From: Antedon bifida | Lineage: Eukaryota; Echinodermata; Crinoidea; Comatulida; Antedonidae | Assembly: GCA_963402885.1 (NCBI GenBank) | Contig: OY727093.1 | Span: 31,309,409 to 31,373,408, forward strand | Direction of reading: 5' to 3' | DNA: 64,000 bases | Shown: positions 23,601-35,600 of the stretch, piece by piece | Layout of the letters: every line of letters begins with the position of its first letter | How positions within the stretch are numbered: position 1 is the stretch's first letter | Notes under the pieces: model-generated | Database searches by the model: none | What the model was told of the DNA's origin: nothing | The model's input: only the letters and a program-made list of their open reading frames with translations | Program-made: the position numbers and the translations under genes

Positions 23601-26600
23601 TCACATTTTTTTGTCACATAAAGTTTGATGCTGTAGACAAGACTTAATGTATAGTATATCTGTGAATAATACTATTACTACAGTACGCAAGCATCTAAAT
23701 TCTTATGCTATACACTCGGCGTTCAAAATCAAATTAACACCTAGAACAACTCTATAACCCTTATCACAGTAGACCTTGCTCTATGGTTGTACAGTAGTGT
23801 CAGTCAGGTTAAGTTCAGTTGAAGCAGCAACTTAATAAATGTAAATACAGTACAAATTTATTCAATAAAACAATTAAATCGGTTTGCTGATTAAATTTAC
23901 TGACATACGATTAAATATTAAGTTCAATTGACCCTTTAAAGTTGTTCATGTTGACCATTATACAGCTTGTAAACAACACATTTCACATACAGTGTATAAT
24001 ACCTAGATAAGGTCTTCAGTTTTTATTTTCTATTCATGTATGTAAAAAATTATAATTAAAATCATTTTGTTATGGATTAACCAGGGCTGTAGCCACCAGT
24101 ACGGTTGGTAAGGTTTCAACCTGACCAGTTTTTCACAGAGGCCTTTAACAACCCAGTGGCTTGAACAGAGATTGTTCTCTTTTATTGCGAAAACCAGACC
24201 ACTTTATTTTTCGTGACTACATCACTGTTATTTAGTGCATTATCATTGGCTCTGTTTGTGCTGAAAAAATAAAAATAATCGATTTTTCCTAAGTACCACA
24301 AACCACAGAATTGACCACGTTGCAACTGAAAATGTTCTCCGACGTTAATCGGTTATATGGTAATCGCTTTTTAAAAATCATGTCAGTCATCCATACCCAC
24401 AACGCAGTTCAAGTTATGGAAGGCCGATGAGAGTTGGTTTGTTTACATCCTATCGCTGCCTAAAATTGCCTGAAATTTCTACTCCAAAATGGCAAAATGC
24501 AGTTAGTTAACTCCAAACAGCAGTTAGTTTAAAGAGCAGTGGTTTTCTGGAAAAAGCAAGTGAATGAACTATATGAAAATTAAGTACATAATTCTATTTG
24601 ACATGCTTTATTGTAATTCCGCATTATTGCTAATGTTAAGATCCTCCTCATCTAAGATAAATTTAATGACTCAAAGTATTTAAATGTATTAGCTATTATT
24701 AGTATAATATGTGTGAAAACTCCTGTTTTCAAACTAACATATTTTCACATGAACTTTGTCATTTAGAAAGAACCAGTCATGTTATGAACTCTCTGATATT
24801 TCTCAATACGCTCGATCGGTCAGTTAAAAACAACATCCAATTTATAGATACATAATTATAATTTTCATTTTGACCAGATGTGATATAGAAAATTCTAATC
24901 TAGTTGTCTACCTTGGCTTAAGTAGGATGCTAATAATTCTCGATCACAATATTTTAGTTCTTTAAAGATATAATGTTTATGACTATGACTAAAGCTCTGT
25001 TTACACTACCAACCTTTATGTGACAACAAAAACATTGGGGTTTGTGGCGTCACTATTCTGTAGTATTTCAATTGATTCGAGAAAAATTAAAATATGCATA
25101 TATATATATATTGATGTTACACGAGGAATTCAAACCAACTGTATTTCTGAATATTTAAATTATTAGAACATACAACAGCAATTTTATGTTTAACATGGAA
25201 GTGTATGGGAAGTAGATTTGCAGCTCATTAATATGTTAATATGTAATGAACTGCCTCAAGCTACTTGACAATAAACTCAACACGGCAAAGTAACACACTT
25301 TAACCCAACTGTCAGCTTTTATTGAATTCCAAATGAGTGATGATATACTAATGAGCATTAGACCTGATTTAAATGTCCGCAGCTCACCAAACTAAGGAAT
25401 TGTGGGAATGATTGATGCGAATACGCTAAGTATTTAAGCTAGATTAGTACAATATTTCAAACAATCTAATTGTAAATTAACATTTCAACAATATTCTGTA
25501 TGAAATATAATATTTGGAAAAATTTAATTATATATTTGATTTTAAATATAAATTAATGATTAATACTAAATAAGAATACAAATACTAATAACTACAAATT
25601 CATAATTTATTTTATAAACAATTGTAGTAGATATTTCTTTGATTAATAATCCATTAATCCATAAAAAGTCCACACATAAATTTAATATTATGACGATACC
25701 ACTATCTTGGAGGGGCACTTGTGGTTTTTATTAATATTTTTCAAGGTGTTCTACCATCAACAAGTCCGTAGCGAAAGATTAAAAACAGACGAGGCAAAGA
25801 TGCTTTAAATATAAATATTAATTTAAAATATGACGATCGCTGCTGGGGAATTGGGTTGGGTGGTGAAAATTGAAATTTATGCTGGCTACGGCCCTGATAT
25901 TCAGGTACCTACTGTACTGTATGTTGATTGTCAATTAAGATAAACTAGGAAGGTAATAGACAATCAATTATAATGTTGAGTTGATTCAAATATTATAAAC
26001 AATTCATCCATTTTTCTGTACCAAGCTTTCCAATTAATTTTTCCATTTCTTGTCTTAACTTCTGTCTATAATATCAAACTAGTTTGACAAAAAAAGTGTG
26101 ATATGCCCAAATATGGTAGTGATATGCTTAAATATGGTAGTGCTATGACATCATGTCTATATGGGCACATCATATTTTTATGTCACATAAAGTTTAATAG
26201 TGTAGACAGAGCTTTACTCAAGAACTGTAATGTATTGTAATGTACAAAGAATGTTTTGAAACATTATCTTGGATGTAACTAAATCTGACATATTGAAAAA
26301 GAACTAAATACCTCTAATACTTTAACGCCATGCTGACATTTTGTAGAGTAATTCACAAATTATTCTCAATTACTGATTTCTAAAGAATGGACAGTTAGTG
26401 CAAAATCTATTATGTACTCAAATATTAAAATATTTAATAATTAAGAATTATAAGAACAGGACATAAAAAAAAAGATTAAAACCTGTAAATATTACAGATT
26501 GAATGAAAAAGAATATTTAGGTGATCATTTAGAATAAAATGATCACCTATTGTTATTGTATAAAATCTTTATTATTATTTTTAGGTGATCATTTAGAATA

Positions 26601-29600
26601 AAATGATCACCTATTGTTATTGTATCAAATCTTTATTGGTTTTCCGCAACGAAGTTGCAGGAAAACCTCTTGTGATTGTACGAAATCATCAACTTTTTAT
26701 TAGTTATCCGCATTCAGCGGATAACTCCTTGTAACTGTCCTGTTTCATCATCTTTTTTTAGGTGATCATTTAGAATAAAATGATCACCTATTGTTATTGT
26801 ACAAAATCTTTATTATTGTTATTATTATTATTCTTCTTCTTTCTGTACACTTTTTGTTTAACAATTATCTCAAAAAGTTGAATAACAATGATCACAAAAA
26901 TTTCACAATGTCCTTCAAGTACTTTAACTTAGCCATAATAAGCTTTTCAGCGTGATCACTCAACCGTGACGTCATTAATACGCGATTTTGTGAAATCACA
27001 CTATCAATCATATCTCCATAACTCTTTATCACATATCAATAAAATTCACTATACGTAAACTTCAGGTGAAGGATAAAAATATTACCAAATAAAAACTTAC
27101 ATTTTTCAAGGTCATGCATGTGAAATTGCGCGTTAAAAATTTAAAAAGCTCCAAATTAAGTTTTGATCAATTTAGAGCATGAGTTAGGCCATTTGCGTGT
27201 TTCAAAAAATTACTGCGCAAAAATGCGTTTTTGCGTGCGCAATTCTTAAAATGCGTAAAAAATATGAATTTTTTTTACAAATCGTATTCTACTCACCATC
27301 CTTAGTACATTCACCAAATTTGAGTCTGTTCCGACGTAAAATAACGCTATACGAGCAGGTTAAAAATGACAAAATGCGCACATTAATTGTACAAAAGTGC
27401 TAAAAATAGTAAAAAATAAGGCCTTTTTAAAATTAATATAACTCTTCAGAATGCACGATGACCCCCAATTTTTTTAACTTATTCTGGAAGCCAATGAGTT
27501 GTAGATATAAATGTATATACACATTAGACGTACAAAATGGTATGACGTCATCATTTGGCCACATGAATTTTTAAAATAGGGTTTTTTCCCCTTTTGTAAT
27601 GGACCACCATATTCAACAGAGCGCAACTCGCTTATCTGTGATCGATTTTCTCTAAATTTTTAATATATTCTACCTCAACCAATTATGTTACTTATGAGTT
27701 GCCAATATTTTCATTTGGATGATGTCATCACGTCTTAAAATTTAAATAACGATGGTTACGTAATTTCACCTACAAGGTATACTTGAATACCTTACAGCTC
27801 TTCTGAATTAAAGTTGACCTTGATGTTTATAACTTATTATGAGAGCTGGTGAAATGTAGATATGAATTATTATAAAAATTAAGCCTATCGGATGTTGTGA
27901 CGTTATCATATGGCCAGTTAAAGTTAAAAAGTAGTTTTTTCATCTCTTTCGTCAAAATTATACAATTTTTAAAGAGCGCGCACCGCCCTTCTACGTGCCA
28001 AATTTTCTTCCAATTGTTATATTTTATTGCTCAATTCATTATCTTTCGATATTGTTATCCACAAGTTTATTTTGATAATGTCATCAGTGCCGAAAAATTA
28101 GAACATGATGTGTGTCCGTAATTTCACCAATGCTACACTGTATATAGATATACAGTATATACTGTACATAATGTATATGGCATATAATAGGCACAGCACT
28201 ATAGTATAACCGTATAATAGGATGGCATACATCAACATTTTCTGATTGTATTTTAACATACGTGCATGTTTAAAAAATATTAATGTCAATAAAATTATAA
28301 AAATGATCACCTATAATTCGTCAAAGTGACGAATTAAATTCTAGTTAGGTGATCATTTAGAATAAAATGATCACCTATTGTTATTGTATGAAATCTTTAT
28401 TGTTATTATTATTCTTCTTCTTTCTGTACACTTTTGTTTAGCAATTATCTCAAAAAGTTGAATAACAATGATCACAAAAATTTCACAATGTCTTTCAAAT
28501 ACTTTAACTTAGCCATAATAAGCTTTTCAGCGTGATCACTCAACCGTGACGTCATTAATACGCGATTTTGTGAAATCACACTATCAATCATATCTCCATA
28601 ACTCTTTATCACATATCAATAAAATTCACTATACGTAAACTTCAGGTGAAGGATAAAAATATTAACAAATAAAAACTTACATTTTTCAAGGTCATGCACG
28701 TGAAATTGCGCGTTAAAAATTTAAAAAGCTCCAAATTAAGTTTTGATCAATTTAGAGCATGAGTTAGGCCATTTGCGTGTTTCAAAAAATTACTGCGCAA
28801 AAATGCGTTTTTGCGTGCGCAATTCTTAAAATGCGTAAAAAATATGAATTTTTTTTACAAATCGTATTCTACTCACCATCCTTAGTACATTCACCAAATT
28901 TGAGTCTGTTCCGACTTAAAATAACGCTATACGAGCAGGTTAAAAATGACAAAATGCGCACATTAATTGTACAAAAGTGCTAAAAATGGTAAAAAATAAG
29001 GCCTTTTTAAAATTATTATAACTCTTCAGAATGCACGATGACCCCCGATTTTTTTAACTTATTCTGGAAGCCAATGAGTTGTAGATATAAATGTATATAC
29101 ACATTAGACGTACAAAATGGTATGACGTCATCATTTGGCCACATTAATTTTTAAAATAGGGTTTTTTCCCCTTTTGTAATGGACCACCATATTCAACAGA
29201 GCGCAACTCGCTTATCTGTGATCGATTTTCTTTAAATTTTTAATATATTCTACCTCAACCAATTATGTTACTTATGAGTTGCCAATATTTTCATTTGGAT
29301 GATGTCATCACGTCTTAAAATTTAAATAACGGTGGTTACGTAATTTCACCTACAAGGTATACTTGAATACCTTACAGCTCTTCTGAATTAAAGTTGACCT
29401 TGATGTTTATAACTTATTATGAGAGCTGGTGAAATGTAGATATGAATTATTATAGAAATTAAGCCTATCGGATGTTGTGACGTTATCATATGGCCAGTTG
29501 AAGTTAAAAAGTAGTTTTTTCATCTCTTTCGTCAAAGTTATACAATTTTTAAAGAGCGCGCACCGCCCTTCTACGTGCCAAATTTTCTTCCAATTGTTAT

Positions 29601-32600
29601 ATTTTATTGCTCAATTCATTATCTTTCGATATTGTAATCCACAAGTTTATTTTGATAATGTCATCAGTGCCGAAAAATTAGAACATGATGTGTGTCCGTA
29701 ATTTCACCAATGCTACACTGTATATAGATATACAGTATATACTGTACATAATGTATATGGCATATAATAGGCACAGCACTATAGTATAACCGTATAATAG
29801 GATGGCATACATCAACATTTTCTGATTGTATTTTAAAATACGTGCATGTTTAAAAAATATTAATGTCAATAAAATAATAAAAATGATCACCTATAATTCG
29901 TCAAAGTGACGAATTAAATTCTAGTTTTTTTTTTTTTTCTGTATTCTTCTTTCTTTCTGTCATTTTTGTGTCACGCGTAACTCAAAAACGTGTAAACATA
30001 ACATTTTATAACTTTGTCAACATGTGGGCATTCACGTGAAGTTGTGCACCCGCTATTGTGAATGACGTCAGAGTTGCGCAACGTGACTTACGCGCGTTTT
30101 TATGAATTTCGCGTATTTAACATAGATCGAAAACCATATAACATTTTAATTTGAAACTTAGAAAAAGTTTAAGTTATATCTTGCGCTAACTGACTGTGGG
30201 AAAAAAATGGCATCTTTCACACGAAGTTACGCGCGCACACGCGTTTAAAATTTTAAAATGCGAAAAATCAATTTCTAATCAACTTTCTACGCGTTTTATG
30301 TCATTTTGAGCATGTCAAAAATTCCCACGCGCGCGCATATTTTTACGCGCGCGGTGCGCACGTAGCGTTGAAAACAATTTTTTTCGCGTGATTTATGTTT
30401 TTCCAGCCTTTTCTAGTAATTTTACCAACTTTTAAACAATTTCGACTTAAAATTAACGTCATACGAGCACGTCGAATTGGATAATTTACGTACGTTTTTG
30501 ATGAAAAAGTTCAAAAATTCCTTAAAATTTGTCAAAATTATACCTTTTTTAAAACAGTCGTAGTTTCTAAACTAAACGGTAAAAGTTATTTTTATTACGT
30601 ATTCTGGAAGATGATGAGTTGTAGATATCGTATCATGCATCAATATTGCTAACAGGACATTGTGACGTCATCGTATGGCCATGCGAAAATAAAATATAGG
30701 ATTTTTGTATCTTTCGTCATAGAGTATCACATTTAATAGAGCGCATCTCCACTTATCCGTTTTTCATTTTAACCCAGATTTTGATATTGTCTAGGTCAAT
30801 CAACTACCTTTCGCATGGGTTAAAAATATTTTAATTTTTTTGACGTCATCATGTCTAAAAATGTAAATAACGTGGGTCACTTATTTTCATCTTTACAGTA
30901 ACTTTCAATCTGTTATAGCTCATCAGAATAAAAAGCGGTAATCATGATTAAAACGTTTTCTGGAAGCTATTGGATTGTAGATACGAATTCATGTAAACAT
31001 TTTGCCAATCGGATGTTGTGACGTCATCATATGGCCAGTTGAATAAAAAAAGTCGTATTTTCATATTTTGCGTAATAGTTCATCACATTTAAAAGGGCGC
31101 GCATCTATATTTTACGTATTCAAATTTCTTCTACACGGTAATATGTTGTTGCTGAGATAATATCCTTCCGAAATTATTATTTTAGTGTTTCATTTTGATA
31201 CCGTCGCCATGTTAAAAAATGGAATAAATGGCGGGTCCCGTAATTTCACCTATTCTACACTGTATGTAATATGTATACAGATTATACTGTTTATACTGTA
31301 TATACTATATGACAGTTGACACAAAATTGACAGAATTCAGCACTAACAACATATCATATTCTTCAGATCAGGTCATAATGCCATAATCTTTTTCTGTGTG
31401 CAAAATTCTAACGTATGACGTGCACGTGGCGTTTGTCGTGCGGATAACTAACTCGTCAAAGTGACGAGTTTCATGTCTAGTTTATCTTCTTTCTTTCTGT
31501 ATGATTTTTGTGTATCGCTTTTCTCTGAAACTTGAAAACATAACATTTTGTGAACTATGTTAACATTTTGACATTTATGTAACGTCGTCAAGCGAAGCTT
31601 TTCATGATGTTTACAATTGCGCAACGTGACGTACGCGCGATTTAACGATTTTCTCGTATTTAACATAGGTCAAAAACCAAATAACATTTTATATTGAAAC
31701 TTTGCACAAATTTAATTTATATCATGCGCTAACTTTCTGTGGAAAAAAAATTGCGTGTTTTACACAAAGTTACGCGCGCACGCGCATTTAAAATTTCAAA
31801 ATGCGCAAAATTAATTTATAATCAATTTTCTACGCGTTTCATGTCGTTTTAAGCATGTCAAAAATTCCCACGTGTGCGCACATTTTTACGTGTGCGGTGC
31901 GCACGTAGCATTGAAAACGTATTTTTTTCGCGTGATTTATGTTTTTCCAGCCTTTTCTAGTAATTTTACCAAATTTTAAACAATTTCGACTTAAAGATAC
32001 GTCATACGAGCACGTCGAATTGGACAATTTGCGCGCGTTTTTTATGAAAAGGTTAAAAAATTCGTTTAAAATATGCATTTTTTTAAACAATCGTAATTTC
32101 TAAACTAGACGGTCAACTTTTTGTGGATGGCATATTCTGGAAGTAGATGAGTTGTAGATATCGTATCAGGTATTAATATGGCTAACCGGACATTGTGACG
32201 TCATCGTATGGCCACGCGAATATAAAATTTAGGATTTTTGTATCTTTCGTCATAGCTCACCAGATTGAATAGAGCGCATCTCCACTTATCCGTTTTCCAT
32301 TTTCACCCAAATTTTGATATTGTCTAGGTCAATCAACTGTCTTTCGCATGAATTATAAATATTTTAATTTTTTTGACGTCATCATTCCTAAAAATTTAAA
32401 TTACGTGTGGCATTAATTTCATCTTTACAGTAAATTTTAATCTGTTATAGCTCGTAAGAATAAAATTTGATAATCACGATTAAAACGTTTTCTGGAAGCT
32501 ATTGGATTTTAGATACGAAATCATGTGAAAATTTTGCCAATCGGATGTTGTGACGTCATCATATGGCCAGTTAAATGAAAAAAGTCGTATTTTCATCTTT

Positions 32601-35600
32601 TGCGTCATAATTCATTGCATTTAAAAGAGCGCGCATCAATATTTCACGTATTCAAATTTCTTTTGCACGTTAATATGTTGTTGCTGAGATAATATCCTTC
32701 CGAAATTGCTATCTTTGTATTTCATTTTGATGCCGTCGCCATGTTAAAAATTGCAATAAATAGCGGGTCCCGTAATTTCACCTATTCTACACTGTATGTG
32801 ATATGGATACAGATTATACTGTGTATACTATATATGAATCAAAATAATAGAATTCAGCAATAAAAACATATCATATTCTTCAGTTCAGGTCATAATGCCA
32901 ACGTGGACACTTCCTTTTGTCCTCAACCTATCCCCTTAATGTTCGGTACGGTAAGGTACGTCGTTACACGTTCATGTTGCACCACTTGCGCGGCGGAAAA
33001 ACCAAACTCGTCAAAGTGACGAGTTACATGTCTAGTTGTTATTATTGTTTCTGGGCACTATTTTGTGTAACAAATATCTAAAAAAGTTTAATGTCAATGA
33101 TTACCAAAATTTCACAATGTCTTTCAAATACTTTAACTTAGTCCTAATAAGCTTTTCAGCGTGATCACTCATCCGTGACGTCATTTATACGCCATTTTGT
33201 GAAATCACATTATCAATCATATCTCCATAATTCATTATCACATATTAATGAAATTTATTACACGTAAACTTCAGGTCAAGGGTAAAAATATTAGCAAGTA
33301 AAAACGCACGCGCACGTAGGGTCATGCGCGTAAAATCGCGCGTTCAAAATTTAAAAAGCTCAAAATTAAGTTTTAATCAATTTAGAGCATGAATTAGGCC
33401 ATTTGCGTGTTTCAAAAAATTACTGCGCAAAAATGCGTTTTTGAGCGCGCGATTCTTAAAAAGCGTAAAAATACGATTTTTTTGTAGAAATCGCATTCTA
33501 CTCACCATCCTTAGTACATTCACCGAATTTGAGTTCGTTTCGACTTAAAATAACGCTATACGAGCATGTTAAAAATGACAAAATGCGCACATTAATTTCA
33601 CAAAAGTTCTGAAAATAGTGAAAAATATGTCTTTTTTAAAATGAAAATAACTCTTCAGAATGGACGATGACCCCTAAATTTTTTAACTTATTCGGGAAGC
33701 CATTGAGTTGTAGATATAAATGTATATACACATTAGACGTACAAAATGGTATTACGTCATCACATGGCCACTTGAATTTAAAAATTAGGTTTTTTTCTCT
33801 TTTGTCATAGATTATCACATTCAACTGAGCGCATCTCGGTTATTTTGCGCCCGATTTTCACTCAATTTTTTGTATATGATTGCTCATTTAATTATCTTTC
33901 TCATAAGTTGTCAACATTTTTATTTCGATGACGTCATCACGCGTAAAAATTTGAATAACCTAGGTCGTGTAATTTTAGCTACACCATACAATTGAATATC
34001 TAATAGCTCTTCAGAATTAAAGGTGACCTTGAAGATTATAACTTATTATGAAAGCTGTTGAAATGTAGATATGAATTCATATAAAAATTAAGCCTATCGG
34101 ATGTTGTGATGTTATCATATAGCCAGTTGAAGTTAAAACGTAGTTTTTATATTTCTTTAGTCGAAGTTATACAAATTTCAATGAGCGCGCATTGCGCTTC
34201 TACGTATCAAATTCTCTTCCAATCCTTATATTTATTTGCTCAATTCATTATCTTTCGAAATTGTCATCTTCGAGTTTATTTTGATAATTCCATCATACCA
34301 ACAAATTTGAACATGATGTGGGTCCAGTAATTTCACCTATGCTACACTGTATATAGATACAGTATACAGTATATACTGTACATATAGGTACAACTCAGCA
34401 CTATAAGTGTATATGCATCATGTCATAGGATGGCGTACATCAGCTTTTTACGATCGTATGTTAACGTACGTTCATGTTTAAAAAATGTTAATTTCATTAA
34501 AATGATAAAAATGATCACCTATAATTCGTCAAAGTGACGAATTAAATTCTAGTTTTTTTTATTATTTTTTTTCTTTTTATTGTTTCTGTACACTATTTTG
34601 TGTAACAATTATCTCAAAAAGTTTAATGTCAATGATTACAAAAATTTCAGAATATCTTTCAAATAATACAACTTAATCCTAATAAGCTTTCCAGCGTGAT
34701 CACTCATCCGTGACGACATTTATACGCCATTTTGCGAAATCACATTATCAATCATATCTCCATAATTCATTATCACATATTAATGAAATTCACTACACGT
34801 AAACTTCAGATCAAGGGTAAAAATATTAGCAAATAAAAACGCACGCGCACGTAGGTTCATGCGCGTGATATCGCGCGTTAAAAATTTAAAAAGCTCAAAA
34901 TTAAGTTTTGATCAATTTAGAGCATGAATTAGGCCATTTGCGTGTTTCAAAAAATTACTGCGCAAAAATGCGTTTTTGCGCGCGCGATACTTAAAAAGCG
35001 TAAAAAATATGAATTTTTTTTACAAATCTCATTCTACTCACCATCCTTAGTACATTCACCAAATTTGAGTCAGTTCCGACTTAAAATAACGCTATACGAG
35101 CACGTTAAAAATGACAAAATGCGCACATTTATTTTACAAAAGTTCTGAAAATGGTGAAAAATAGGTCTTTTTTAAAATGAAAATAATTCTTCAGAATGCA
35201 AGATGACCCCTGATTTTTTTAACTTATTCTGGAAGCCATTGAGTTGTAGATATGAATTCATGTACACATTTTACGTACAAAATGTTTTGACGTCATCAAA
35301 TGGCCACTTGAATTTAAAAATTAGGATTTGTTATCTTTTTGTGTAGATTATCACATTCAACAGAGCGCATCTTGGTTATGTGTGCTCGAATTTCGCACAA
35401 CTTTCAGTATGTGCTTGCTTAATTAATTATCTTTATCATGAGTTGACACTATCTTCATTTTAATGACGTCATCACGCGTAAAAACTTGAATAACGTAGGC
35501 CGTGTAATTTCACCTTCGCAGTAAATTTGAATATCTTACAGCTCTTCAGAATTGAAGGTTACCTTGATGATTATAATTTATTATGAAAGCTGATGAAATG

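Larger units (their letters stand above)
18776..26518. other. BMPR2 intron 2, first part
   Basis: AT-rich intronic DNA with no conserved exon recognised. Besides listed elements it includes a GGCCGGGAGA/TCTCCCGGCC hairpin at 20967-21005 and many short homopolymer runs. Between listed elements I see no further structure. Confidence 0.6.

Noticed and set aside
27197..35148. Recurring 68- and 74-codon frames in the Helitron-like bodies
   Set aside because: They recur because the elements are copies. They carry no Rep or helicase motif and frames break in sister copies, so coding is not supported.
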